A model generated the notes under the pieces. That model did not search any database, had not been told where the DNA came from, and worked only from the letters and a program-made list of their open reading frames with translations. Made by a program: the position numbers and the translations under genes. From contig NC_092671.1 in the NCBI RefSeq assembly GCF_964355755.1, forward strand, positions 1,964,501-2,028,500: a stretch of DNA of 64,000 nucleotides, read 5' to 3'. The DNA comes from Antedon mediterranea. Lineage: Eukaryota > Echinodermata > Crinoidea > Comatulida > Antedonidae. Shown one piece after another: positions 1 through 12,400 of this stretch; position 1 is the first letter of the stretch; the number at the start of each line of letters is the position of its first letter.

Positions 1-239
1 TTAATACTTAAAACTAAATAAAAATACAAGAAACAATGAAATGAAACAATATTTTAAACTTATTTTTAGTTACAAATCTATGTACACACTAAATATATAC
101 AGAAATGTGGGAAATGTGATTGCTAGCAATGTATATACGGTAGTGTCTGTAGGCCTACAAAAACAATTTAAAAAATGCATTAATTATAATATATCATGTC
201 TTAAAAGGTGTCTTTATTCTGTATAACATATATTTATAT

Positions 240-1320
240 TTTTGTGTCAAAAGTGGTTACTGCAGAATCCATTATTCGACTCTGCGCATGTTTATTATAC
301 TATAGTAACCATTTATGTCAAAAAATAAAAGGGTCGAAAATCGGCCATTTTTCGAACATTTCCATGTACAGGGATTTTTTCAAAAAAATTTCCAATTTTC
401 CACTTGTTTATTTTTCGATAAAACTGGTTACTATGGCACAATTGACATGCGCAGAACCCATTATTAGCATCTGCGCATATTTATTATACTATACTGTAGT
501 AACCATTTATGTCAAAAGTGGTTAATATAGCACAATTGACATGCGCAGAACCCATTATTCGACTCTGCGCATGTTTATTATACTATAGTAACCATTTATG
601 TAAAAAAATAAAAGGGTCGAAAATCGGCCATTTTTTCAAAAATTTTTCATGTACTTGTACAGGGATTTTTTCAAAAAAAATGGCAAATTTTCGACCTTTT
701 TATTTTTCGATAAAACTGGTTACTATAGCACAATTGACATGCGCAGAACCCATTATTCGCATCTGCGCATGTTTATTATGCTATAGTAACCATTTATGTC
801 AGAAGTGGTTACTATAGCACAATAGACATGCGCAGAACCCATTATTCGACTCTGCACATGTTTATTATACTATAGTAACCATTTATGTCAAAAAATAAAA
901 GGGTCGAAAATCGGTCATTTTTCGAAAATTTCCAGGTACTATAGTACAGGGATTTTTTGGCAAAAAAATGGCCAAATTCGACCTTTTTATTTTTCGATAA
1001 AATTGGTTACTATAGCACAATTTAAATGCGCAGAACCCATTATTCGCATCTGCGCATGTTTATTATACTATAGTAACCATTTATGTCAAAAGTGGTTACT
1101 ATAGCACAATTGACATGCGCAGAACCCATTATTCGACTCTGCGCATGTTTATTATACTATAGTAACCATTTATGTAAAAAAAATAAAAGGGTCGAAAAAA
1201 ATGCCATAGGACCACTTTGTTTAAAAAATAAAAATAACAAAATGTTGTCATTTTCCAGAAAATTCCTGTGCTATAGTACATGGATTTTTTTTTACAAAAT
1301 CCCCTAAAATATGACCTTTT
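240..1320. repeat. Tandem array of hairpin-forming repeats (about 4 units of ~285 bp)
   Basis: Units start near 244, 511, 798 and 1085. Each unit holds two imperfect foldbacks. One arm begins GGTTACTATAG and runs into ACATGCGCAG; the matching arm is CTGCGCATGT followed by CTATAGTAACC. The two foldbacks are separated by a spacer of about 200 bp containing AAAAGGGTCGAAAATCGGCC, and units are joined by a short spacer. The last unit (after 1190) is degenerate. Open frames across this block are by-products of the repeat. No transposase is seen; a palindromic satellite or amplified foldback/MITE is the likely nature. Confidence 0.85.
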
Positions 1321-2075
1321 TTAAATTCACCAGTTTTTATTTAATATAGTATTTATTATTATATATTATATAAACTTTATTTATTCACAGTAAAACTCAT
1401 TCAATCAACATTGTTTTTACACAAGTTCGTGATATTTCGTAATAAATGCCTATTAGAGTAGAAATAGGTTCGTAATTAACAACAATCTACGACTTCGATT
1501 TCGCAACAATCTACGACTTATATGACGTCATATGGTATGGAGTTAGACCTACCATTTTCATTTGTAAGTTGACAAAATATAAGTCCAGGTGACAACATGT
1601 GGTTTAAAAAAATCGAAATGGACGATGACTTGTATCAATGACGTAATGCTTAACCTACATAGGAGGCTAAGTCACAGGTCGTCGTCAATCGAAAGCTCAT
1701 TATGGCTTATGTCTCTTATTAATTTAAAAATAATATTTGACCTTTCTTTTCATATTCAGTAAACAGATCGAATTGACTCGTGCTCTAAGACTCCCTTTCG
1801 AATCATTTCCCTTTATTAATCCTTGCTATCATGTCCCACGTGGTTTATTTAAGCACATCAAACATGGTACTGGTAGCCAGTAGTGCGGAACTAGTAATCA
1901 AACTTCCTTGCTTCCACTATATCTCTCTCTCTAGCCTGTGATGCGCTTACTTCCTGATACGCGTACTTCCTGATACGCGTAGTCCGGCTTCCGTGTCTTG
2001 CACAGGATACATCACCACCTCCGTCCGGCGGGTAGCATTCATCATAGACAATTCGTCATCATTTTATATTCTATG
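1321..2075. other. Intergenic, 3' of the SNARE-like gene
   Basis: AT-rich sequence without a recognisable gene. It contains a short direct duplication (cttcctgatacgcgta, near 1950-1980). A minus-strand AATAAA (plus-strand tttatt near 1845) could serve as poly(A) signal for the gene ending at 2076. Confidence 0.4.
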
Positions 2076-2234
2076 TCACGTTTTCTTTTCCTTTTTTCTT
2101 TTCTTTGCAAGGTATTTCTGTTCCTCGAGTTCTGCTACTCTTCGCGCGTTTTCTGCAAAACTTAGCGCTTTTACATTTAGTTCGTCCGTTGTGTCTTGTA
2201 ATTTGCCTAGTTTTTCACCTCTTTCATGTACTTT
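2076..2234 (-). CDS. SNARE-like gene, exon 4 (zero layer to stop)
   Basis: Acceptor TTTTACTTTTAG; 53 codons including TGA at 2076-2078. Carries the zero-layer Arg and layers +1 to +8 (LSFAENA aligns with the Phe/Ala layers of VAMPs). Ends in a poly-basic tail. Confidence 0.8.
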   Translation of the reverse strand, partial: KVHERGEKLGKLQDTTDELNVKALSFAENARRVAELEEQKYLAKKRKKEKKT

Positions 2235-3707
2235 CTAAAAGTAAAATATTGAAACATAATAATTTATAATAAGAGACTGTATTTATTATAAGCTATGTAT
2301 ATAATCATGGTTTTCCTATCTATATTTCTTGTTTGTTTTATACATCGTAAAATGATATAGCATTGTTATATACCAGCATTTATGCTTACACACAAATGTA
2401 AATGTCTTTAACTAAACAATGCGTTGGTATACACTGTTATAGTGTAGACAAACAGTAGGCCGCGCCTGCATAATAGTAGATGGCTACTGTAACAGTAAGC
2501 CTACTAGTACTACCGTGTATTTAATATTCATTTACCTCTAATGCCTCCAACACTACCTTACTCGTGACTTTAGCCTCTAAATCCTTAACTCTGTTCTCAG
2601 CTGAAAACAAAATATAAACAATATATTTTAATAGTTAATATAAGTTAATTTCTATTTCTAAGCGCCTTGTGACCATCTGCTGATTGTTGTGTCATCTGAC
2701 AACATTCACGTTACTATTTTATAGTTTCGTGACAGAGTTATAAGCGTTCGCGCCAATGGGACACGTTGCGTAACGGATGATTAACGGTTGATCAATCGAT
2801 CAATCGATTTATCAATATCTACCTACCTCTCTTTTGTTTCTCATTTTCACGTAACGTTGTGATATCTTGATAGGTCAACTTACTATGTTTCGACTGTTTT
2901 TCTAGATATAATAATAAATTGAAATATAATATTAATATCACAGAATAATAATATTATAGCAATGGGACTGGTTAAAATAATACTTTCAAAAGCAATAGTT
3001 TATAATATGATGTAAATTTCAAGTACTTTAGTGTTAAATAATATTTCATATATCATGATATATATCACAATTCTATAGTTAGCAGGCCTGCCTACGTGCA
3101 TTGTAAGGTTCACTAATTTCCTTCCTAGTTATATAAGTCAATTTCCCAGGTGGTATTGTACCTCTGAGAGAATTGGTACGAACTAATTATTTTCCGACAT
3201 GGTTATAAAACATCTAGTAATGCAACTCACAGATATTCTTTATTGACCGACTCACTAAAATAATGAATAGGCCTATATAATACGATTATGGGGAGGGGTC
3301 GAAAGAATGAGCAGAAAGAATTGGTTTAATATCTTAGTTGATAATAAAAGTGCGAAAAAAAACTTACCGGCTTTGTCGTCTTTCTGCCCCTTTTTATCAG
3401 TTTTAAAATTCTTCTTCAAAAGTTTTTTGAATTTATTCTTACTTTTCTTTCTCTTTGGTTCCGTTTTTTCCTCATTCTCGACTGTTTCGGTATTATCCGA
3501 CTGTGCTGGCGAAGCTGCTTCGACGGCAACGATCGGCGATGATCTACGTTGTTCAACGCACGTCGTTTCAGCTGTAGCTCCGTACGTCATCGGTCGTTCT
3601 TTTCCGATCATAAGCGGGTTTTCATACGTTTCGTCTTCTTTTGTAACACTTTTGCTAGGTTTTTCTATAGTATCCGATTCCGAATCGTTACTACAACAGC
3701 AACCCAT
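2076..3707 (-). CDS. R-SNARE-like coiled-coil protein with N-terminal acylation signal (4 exons, 212 aa)
   Basis: Exons in reading order are 3707-3368, 2901-2827, 2600-2536 and 2234-2076, all with GT-AG introns and matching phases. The protein begins MGCCCS: Gly2 and Ser6 fit N-myristoylation, and Cys3-5 could be palmitoylated. Residues 1-113 are acidic and Ser/Thr-rich, then strongly basic (RKKSKNKFKKLLKKNFK, about 87-103). Residues ~120-200 form a coiled coil. From Arg165 onward it fits the VAMP/synaptobrevin layer pattern: Arg at the zero layer in KVHERGEKL, then Leu +4, Leu +7, Leu +14, Ala +18, Phe +21, Ala +25, Val +28. The C-terminus is Lys-rich and has no transmembrane segment, unlike VAMPs, and no CAAX box, unlike Ykt6. 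By inference it is a lipid-anchored or regulatory (tomosyn/amisyn-type) R-SNARE acting at membranes. The N-terminal half of the SNARE motif matches less well, so partner binding is unproven. Confidence 0.75.
2536..2600 (-). CDS. SNARE-like gene, exon 3
   Basis: Acceptor TTTTCAG, donor GTAAAT; 65 bp, ends in phase 0. Encodes heptad-like AENRVKDLEAKVTSKVV, the N-terminal half of the SNARE-like helix. Confidence 0.7.
2827..2901 (-). CDS. SNARE-like gene, exon 2
   Basis: Acceptor TATATCTAG, donor GTAGGT; 75 bp entering and leaving in phase 1. Encodes the start of the charged helix (…LTYQDITTLRENEKQK…). Confidence 0.7.
3368..3707 (-). CDS. SNARE-like gene, exon 1
   Basis: Start ATG at 3705-3707, giving MGCCCS. 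Ends ...AAAGCCG followed by donor GTAAGT, phase 1. Encodes the acylation signal, the acidic stretch and the basic patch. Confidence 0.8.
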
Positions 3708-5564
3708 AGTGACTGTTCTATTTTATACGTTGTGCTGGTATACAAGTCCTCTGACAGTATAAAACCCTATACGATTAGCTCATACGTTGTAATCATATCC
3801 GGCCCATAGCTTACAAATTATCACGAATTATGGAATATTAATCGGTGAATGGCAATGGTATATTTCCGTTTATTAATCAGTATATATCCCTCCTGTTATA
3901 ACATAATACTCATTTCATAACAATCGCATACCTAACGTAACTCACGTGTTGGTTTTAGGCAGCAGACGTAACAACACAGATTTGTCACAGTTTGTCACAG
4001 TAGGCCTCCTATGTACATTGCTGACTGCACAAAACAACAACAATATTGCCCACAGCAAAATAATATTTTGACACTTAGCACTGATTGTACAACTTGCGTT
4101 CCAATATGACACAAGTTCCTCCCGTGACTTGTATGTTGTAGTACCGTATGGGATATGGCAATAATTCGCTATAACCACTGATAAAACTCTACAAAATACT
4201 CAATTGGTTTCCTTTCGGAGTTGGAACTAGATTGTAGTTGTTAGTTATTGTATTTTGAGCAGCAACCTTTGATTCATTGTTTGCATAAAGCATACGTATT
4301 ATGATTGTATTGTATTCTACGTCTCTCTAAACAGTTCCAGATAGAAGATTATTGACGTCACGTACTATCAGACAGTTTTTGTTTGTTTTTATTTGTTTGT
4401 TTGTTGTTGGCGAACAGGTTTGAAATTTGGTAAAGAGGTTTTTAGGTCTGAGGTCAATGAGCGATTCACGGTTCTCACTAGAGACATAACGCAACGTAGA
4501 CGCGTTGACAATTCACAAGCGATGAAATAATCAAACACGTTATAACTTGTTTTAAGGTTGGTTCGCATCTAGTCCTAGGCCGGCACAACGCTACTTGGAC
4601 GCAGCAATGATGTAGGCACAACCAATGTGAGTTTGGCTTCAACCGGACGCAAGTTTTAAACTTAATTCCTACTAGGACGCAACGCAAGGACGTCAGCCGT
4701 AACGCAAGCAAATTGATCAATCTAAAGCGAAGATTATTCGAACTGTCGCTTGTGATTGGTCAATTCGCCATTGTGGCTAACGGAACAAATAAGATCCAGT
4801 GTCGTGATTGGTTACACTTGTATTGCGTCTACGTTGCGTGTGACAGGAAGGGTGAATCATCGACCAATAACGACGACGGTCGTCAGAACTAATGAGGTTG
4901 TTACAAATTTTCCATTTTCACATTTCCATAAATCTAATTAATTATCAACATTAGTATAAATAACCTACTTCAATTTTAATTAATTATTATTAAATTATTA
5001 TTTTATAAAAATATAGATTTAGCTATTACTTTATTTTATTTCAAATTTATCTAAATTGGAACATTTGTGTTTTTTTAAACAGGATAATTAGAACAATAGT
5101 AAATCATGTCTGTCGCCCTCTATTTTACAAAAGTTTGCTTTCATATTTTTGATTTTTTATTTACTATTGTATGAAATAAAAATGACTATTTAATTGATGT
5201 TTAAATTTTATTCAAATTACCATATACACATACTGTATCTAATATACTGGCGTCATACCAATATGAACAGTTTCTTTCTACTATAGTTCTCATCATCCTA
5301 TTATACAATATATCTATAAATATACGTCAGGCATAGAGGAACTTTAAACCACTCAATACTGGAAATTAACTCACATACTTGCTTATAACCACTGAAATAT
5401 GAGGAAATCCTGAGTAAAAGTTAGGAACTTTATTATTTGTTCATCTAAATTTATTTACACATTTTTCCTGAAACTTGATTACACTAAATTTTATTTCATT
5501 TTTAATCCTAGAACTACTATCCGGACAACTCAGGACAATTGCTCAACTATCCCTAAACATGGGG
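3708..5564. other. Intergenic/upstream of the SNARE-like gene
   Basis: No convincing coding exon. 4455-4830 holds diverged sequence of the 'CACTAG…ACGCAACGCAAGGACG' small repeat family that recurs at 20.98-21.48 kb and 25.59-26.03 kb. The remainder is AT-rich unique-looking DNA. Confidence 0.4.
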
Positions 5565-5731
5565 TTAAGCTCGGTCTACACTATCAAATTTTATGTGACA
5601 AAAAAATGTGATGTGCCTATATATGGACATAATGATGTCATATCACTACCAAATTTGGACATATCACTACCATATTTGGGCACATCACATTTTTTTTGTA
5701 AAACTAGTTTGATAGTGTAGACAGAGCTTTA
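5565..5731. mobile_element. TTAA-flanked MITE, family A
   Basis: Terminal inverted repeats are related to GCTCTGTCTACACTATCAAA, flanked by TTAA (5565-5568) and TTTA (5728-5731). The interior repeats 'gtgatgtgcc/ggcacatcac' and 'gacatatcactaccatatttggg'. There is no coding capacity. Other copies lie at 7483, 11244, 36560, 43521, 48386, 48491 and 55111. Confidence 0.8.
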
Positions 5732-6287
5732 GTTATCCTAAATAGGTAATTGTCCAGAAGGTAGTTGTCTGGATACGTCATTGTTATATAACATTTAAAA
5801 CATCAGCATATTTCAGTTTTTATTCACTCAATTGTTTTTTTTTTCCGAATACATTGTGCAATTATTTGTTAAAATTTCATGATGCGGTACTAGATTATGC
5901 TCACCTATCGAGTCAAAAAGTAATTCTGCGCATACTCAGTATTCTTGCATACAGCACACTCTATTGTAATCTTCACTACAATAGAGATAGCAGTAGATAA
6001 TAGTATTAAAATAAATTTCTTTGGTCATAATTACGCTACATAGGGAAAGGGGAGAAATATTCCCAAAGACATTACATAACTACACAGATGTTTGGATTTC
6101 CCAAGAACATTAATAGGGAAGAGAAAATTGTTAAACATACTGTATGTTCAAGACTGTGTGCAAATCAGCAGAGTGTAAAATCCAGATTTAGTGATAAAAT
6201 ATCTTTACAACTAATTGTTGATACATATAAAACAAAACAAAATCCGATTCTAGACAATACAATATAAATATATATAATTTACAATTT

Positions 6288-6293
6288 TTTATT
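6288..6293 (-). terminator. Poly(A) signal candidate for the thyroid hormone receptor gene
   Basis: AATAAA on the minus strand (plus-strand tttatt) about 63 bp past the stop; a second one lies at 6314-6319. Placement is plausible; cleavage is not shown. Confidence 0.45.
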
Positions 6294-6355
6294 AATATAT
6301 TTTATATTACACTTTTATTATACCCTGTATTAAATATGCTATTAAAATAGATGGT

Positions 6356-6466
6356 TCAAATGTCAAATACCTCCAACAGCATTGGTGGGATACCTTGAGG
6401 GCAGTCTAATGTGAGAGACATGACGGTATCTGCATGCCGTGTACTAATAGTTCGCAAGTCTGTTAT
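6356..6466 (-). CDS. THR: THR exon 8 (helices 11-12, AF-2, stop)
   Basis: Acceptor CAATTCTCAG; 36 codons plus TGA at 6356-6358. Retains His467, equivalent to TRβ His435, and the coactivator-binding AF-2 helix PPMLLEVF. Confidence 0.95.
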   Translation of the reverse strand: MTDLRTISTRHADTVMSLTLDCPQGIPPMLLEVFDI

Positions 6467-9400
6467 CTGAGAATTGAAAAGAAAGAACATAGTTGAGAGG
6501 TATAACTTATAATAAGAATAAAGTACAATTGCAAAATTACTTTTTAATGTATTTGAGCGTTGTTTTATGGTAACTAGGACAAGACATATTCAGGAACTCT
6601 AAATAAACTAGACGAGCCCTCATCCCCTCTAAAATAATAACTAAAACAGGTATAAATAAATATCTGCAGGAGATCAATAGTTAGTTTTCATTGAATTGAA
6701 CAAGGTTTGGTTTCAGAGACTCATGATTTCTCACCTTCATAAGAATTTTAGCCCAGTAAACTGGAGTTTTTGGTCGAGATTGACTGACGTAATGCTGGAA
6801 TGCTGTCAAAAGCTCATCTTGCAAAACTTCAACAGATTTTGGATTTTTAAGCCCAGGTCGATCTGAAAACAGAATTTAATTTATTATAAAAAAGATGGTT
6901 TTCATGAGTGGTGCAACGGATATGGCTCACAGGCTAAAGGGCCTTTCACACCTGCTCCGATCTGGCAAATTGAATGCCAATTTTTTATTTTCACGGCGCT
7001 CCATGCGGCTATTATATTCGAATCAATTTGCCGGCGCCAGACCGGAACCGTGCCGGAACAGGTGTGAAAGACCCTTAAGCCTAGAGTCGCAGAGATTAAG
7101 GGGCCACAGAGCATAAGCAGCCCCAATGCAACTACCCAGCATTGGAGGGCTCTACACTATAAAACTAGTTTGACAAAATTAGTGTCATTTGCCCAAATAT
7201 GGTGGTGATTTTTAAGCCCAGGTTGATCTAAAAACAGAATTTAATTTTCATGAGTGGTGCAACGGCTATGGTTCAAAGGCTAAAGGGCCTTTCACACCTG
7301 TTCCGATCTGGCAAATCAAATGCCAATTTTTTATTTTCATGACGCTCCATGCGGCTATTATATTCGAACCAGACTGGAAACCGTGCCGGAACAGGTGTGA
7401 AAGATCATTAAAGCCTGGAGTCGCAGAGGTTAACGGACCACAGAGCATAAGCAGCCCCAATGCAACTACCCAGCATTGGAGGACTCTGTCTACACTATAA
7501 AACTAGTTTGACAAAAATAGTGTCATTTGCCCAAATATTGTGGTGATATGACATCATCATGTCCATATATAGGCACATCACATTTTTTTGTCACATACAG
7601 TTTGATAGTGTAGACAGAGCTTTAGGAGTGCTAAACTGGTAGCCTTGTTCCCACCATTTTGTTTAATTACTTTATATAGATTAATTTGTTTAATGATTAT
7701 TTAATGACGTTTCTCCTCACCTCCAGTTACAAGTAGAACCGCCGAGAGAAGCGCGATTTCTGCATCCGTAAGCTTGAGTCTGGACAAACCAACCGCAAAG
7801 TCAAAGATTGGTTCAAGTAGTTCCGCCAGTATGCTCCCTGTAAGCTGCGACCTATCAACTGACAGTCCATTGGACATCTCCAGTGTGTTGGTTGTAGGGT
7901 TGTACTTCTGTGCAATTCTCATACACATTATCTCCATGCAACAGGACTTGAGTAACAGGACTTGGTCTGAATACTCAAGCTAAGGAAAAATAACGAATAT
8001 TTATTGAAATCTATCGAAAGTCTAAACAAAAAAATGTGTGTCTGGTTACCAGTAGGCCTTACGATCTGATGGTAGATCTTTTATGTCTAATGAGTGTCTT
8101 AAAAAAACAAGACAAACTTTAATTACTTCATCTTTCTTATTTACCCAAGGCAAGCAGGTCAGACCTTCTGTAAGCTCACTATGAGTGTGTATACAAAACT
8201 TCCAGGAACAAATCTGCAGATTACGTGTACTAAAACAGTATATACTCTAAAATAAATAAAATTACCATTGCAAAACCCGGAATCTTTTTGGCAAATTCCA
8301 CAATGTTAACAATTGAAGGAGTCATAATTTCAGCTATGTTGATCAGATCGTGATTGTTCTGTTTTGTTGTATCTGGTAGACTGCTCAATTCTGGCGTGTT
8401 CATCAGGTCGTGTGTTCTCTGTTTTGTTGTGTCTGGTAGCCTGCTAAATTCTAGTGTGTTCATTAGATCATGTGTTCTCTGTTTCTCTGTAGGCCTGGTA
8501 TCTGGTAAGTTACTCAATTCTGTATTGAACATAGATAAGCCGTTATTCGGCAAGTCATCCTAAATAAGAAAAAAGAAAGATAGTTAGTTTTATAATCACT
8601 TCCAATTAACCCAGACCATCAGACCACATCATGATCTGTGATGAATAAAATGTGCTTTTCATTTTAGGTAGGTTTAGGAACATGGAAGAGTGGTGAAAAA
8701 TAATCTCTTAGTTTCAAGTGTCTTGCAATGGTGGACATTTTATGTTGACATACTGTATCTAACCTAGCAATTTCACACACCTACATAAAACCTTACATTT
8801 TGTTAACAAATTAATTACAATGATTCATAACACACAACAATCTATGACCTTATGTGTCGCTATATTGAAATAACTTATTTAAGGTTATCTGTTATTGCCG
8901 GCTTAAATGGATTATCTGTTTTAATCCATTCTCTGCATACTTTATATACAAACAAGTTCTTAATTGTGACAACTAAATGTTGCATAATTACGTAACTTAG
9001 CATGTAAATAAATACCAGCCACACAATCAATCCTTAAAAAGGCTTTAAATTCAGCATAAATATACTGGTGGTTTGATACATATAAAGGCACACAATGTCA
9101 AACTGACCATGGTCAAATTGTAATAGATTTTCTTGTGGTCAAAACAGCGCAAGGTCTTAGCCTCATGCGAGAATTCGTTGAGACTGGCATTTGCTACAAG
9201 TTTGGATGCGTATTTAATTTTTTTTTCAATTCATATTTACACCAATATTCAGGCATTAAAATAAGTTAAAAAATCCAAGGCCTATATGGTTTGACGGGCC
9301 GCTTAGGATCCCTCAACCAGGGGACTCCAGCATTACGTAACTAATTGTTTCAGGTATTTTTTTAATTGGTATATTTAAACATGATTGCTTTTAATAAGTA

Positions 9401-12400
9401 AAGTCGTGGTCATCAAATATCTACTATTTGTTGAAGCAAAGTACTTTTATAGTTTTAATATTTGTACCTTTGATATGTTGAAATGCTTAAACCTGCTGGC
9501 AAGTTGACAAGTCTCTCTATGTGACTGACTAATAGCATTTATTAAATCTATTTCTTGTGATGTCAGTCGGTTGGGCGATACTACCGGTTCTCGTAGGATA
9601 TCCTCTTTGTGCCGTCGTTCACGGTTATTTTGTATAAGTCTTCGTTTTGCCTTTCGTTGGTGTTCATTTAAGACTACTGTTGAGACAGAAAAATTATTAT
9701 AAATTCATTACTCATATATTTTTATTAAAACATATAGTTATTCTTATTAATTGTGCCAACATTTTTTTATCTCTCTCAATGCATGTATATAAAAAATAAC
9801 ATATTAATAAAAATAACTAATCTTTGGTTCATTTTAATTTATTTGAGTAATTGAATAAATCTTGGGCTGAAATCTAACCTTAGCCATCAGTGCAAGCTCG
9901 GTTTTTAAAGTTCTGAATGACTAATGATCTGGAGGTTGTGGGTTCGAGCCCCACTCAACAATTACACGTCACGTTATCAAATGTAGATGTACAATTTACG
10001 TCAGCGTAGGACAATACATGTGACCAATTAATATATTTTATTTATAACTTACAATCAGGTGCCATTCCAGTTCGTAAACATTTCTTATATCGACATTGTT
10101 GGCATTGGTTTCTTGTTGATTTGTCAATGACACAGTTCTCGCCCCTCTTGCAATAATACGTCAGATTTTTCTGGATAGTTCTCCTAAAGAAACCCTAAAG
10201 AAAATGAAAAGAACTGACTTTATCTGATCTACTATATAAACTATCTAAATTACAATACTTATGAGTGATATGATTTACAGGACTGATTAAATTATTTGAT
10301 TTTAATGAAGACAAAGATTATAAAATGAAAATTTTAATAATAATGACAATGATGATAAAATGAATTCATTTTAATGATAATGACAACGATGATAAAATGA
10401 TTTAATTTTCATAAAGAAAAAGATGATAAAATAATTTATTTTAATAATAATAATAAAAAAAGATAAAATGATAATAACAATGATGATAAAATTATTTCAT
10501 TTTAATAATTAATTAAAATGATGATAATGATTTCATTTTAATAATTAATTAAAATGATGATAATGATTTCATTTTAATGACAACGGTGATAAATAATTTC
10601 ATTTTAATGATAAAGACAATGATGTACTGTATGATTTCAGGGGCGGATCAAGAATTTTGAATTAGGGCCACACCCACACTATATTATTTACTGTAGTGTG
10701 GCGAAGGGAATTTAGGTAAATGACACCCATAGATGGTCGGAAATGTTACTCTCACATAGAATTCATGATAGTGGCATCTCCTACTAGTCAGGTCAGGCCT
10801 GGAAATGACACTCCCATGTACAGTATCACTCAACAATAATAATATTTTTCTTTCTTTTCAAAAAGATATTGGTTAGCAATGAATAAGATGATAAATAATA
10901 ATTATTAATGATGTTAGTGATGATGCCGATAATGGCATTTATAGAAACCAATATGCATACTTAATAGTTTCCTGCGGCTAAGCCTAATAATGTTAATTGC
11001 TATTATTGATGTCTACATACCTTACATCCTTCACATGTCATACAGCGGTAGTGATAACCAGTGGCGGCATCTCCACACACAATGCAAGGTTCAGGTCCAT
11101 TTGAAAGGTCCATGTAACTTGGAACATATGGTGTCCCTGAAGAAAAACAAAACAACATTTCTATATAGATCAAAGGCCATACCATGGAATTGCAATTAGA
11201 GAGTCAGATATTATTAAAAGAGCACATCCAGAAGAACACATTATTAACGCTGTGGCTAAAAAATGTGATGTGCCCATATATGGACATGATGATGTCATAT
11301 CACTACCATATTTGGATACATCATACTTCTTTTGTCAAACTAGTTTGATAGTGTAGACAGAGCTTAATAGTCAATTAAAAATTTATAATTTCATTTTAGC
11401 TGCAACCCTAGAAATGTCTAAGTCTTGGTTCTCATTAGGACTCAACACAAGGACCTAAGCGCAATTTGCGTTATTTTAAAATCAATGTGTAAAACACTCC
11501 AGTCTAAACTTATCAGCAGTCAAATTATTTCAATAAAAAGGGTATATAGCATTCTATTTAAATGTACAGTATGTGCTGTGTTTTTCTTCAGTCACAAACA
11601 GGTTCCAATCATGAAGGACTAGAAGGAGCTTAGTACACACGGTAAAGCTTAGTGATGCAAACATGATGTTTTTAGTATGTGCAGTATTTCTTTTGTATGC
11701 TTGACTACAAGAAGACAAACACCTCACTCAAGATATCTCTGTGAATTGCGTCTTAATTACGATACATTTTTAAAAATAGACAAACACCGACTCAAGATCA
11801 GAACGTAATCAATGTGAAAACAGATTGGCAGTATGAATGGAACCACCATGGTTACATGTAATACAATAAACATTACATTTGCAGGGAAAGTAAAGATGTG
11901 GAAATCTGTGACAATGATAAAAAGCCACCACTGAGATTAGAACCCAGAATCTTCTGCTTGATATGCTTACATCCTACTATTAGACCACCGTTCAAATGAT
12001 AAAATAAAGATAATAAATATATACGGTATGTCAAAATCTTAGTTGGCCTACAACTTGGCTGATAACAATCAGCTAATTATTGACTAACCTTCAAATTTAC
12101 TAAAAATGGTTGTTATCATTTGAAATGCAAAGATAAAAATAAATATGATTACCTTGTTTGTCAATACATAACAAAATTATATAATTATTAAAATAGCAAT
12201 GATTTATTAACGACAGTTTAATTAATGTTTTCGATAATAATAAAGTAAATAAAGTTGAGGAAAGGTTATCATAAAATGTCGAATTGATTATTAATTTACT
12301 TTTAACAGTGCCAGGTGTGTGCTAAAATAGATATTATAAAATTGTTTTATTTAAAATGTTTATGAAGATTTGTACAAAAGAACAGGATAAATTGAATGGA

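Noticed and set aside
208-817. Two plus-strand open frames of about 100 codons
   Set aside because: They fall wholly inside the hairpin repeat array and repeat the same peptide.
3307-3762. 151-codon plus-strand open frame
   Set aside because: It is antisense to exon 1 of the SNARE-like gene. The minus strand has the better start, donor and continuing exons.
9890-9965. Functional tRNA gene
   Set aside because: A and B boxes are present, but acceptor and anticodon stems do not pair cleanly; it looks like a SINE head.
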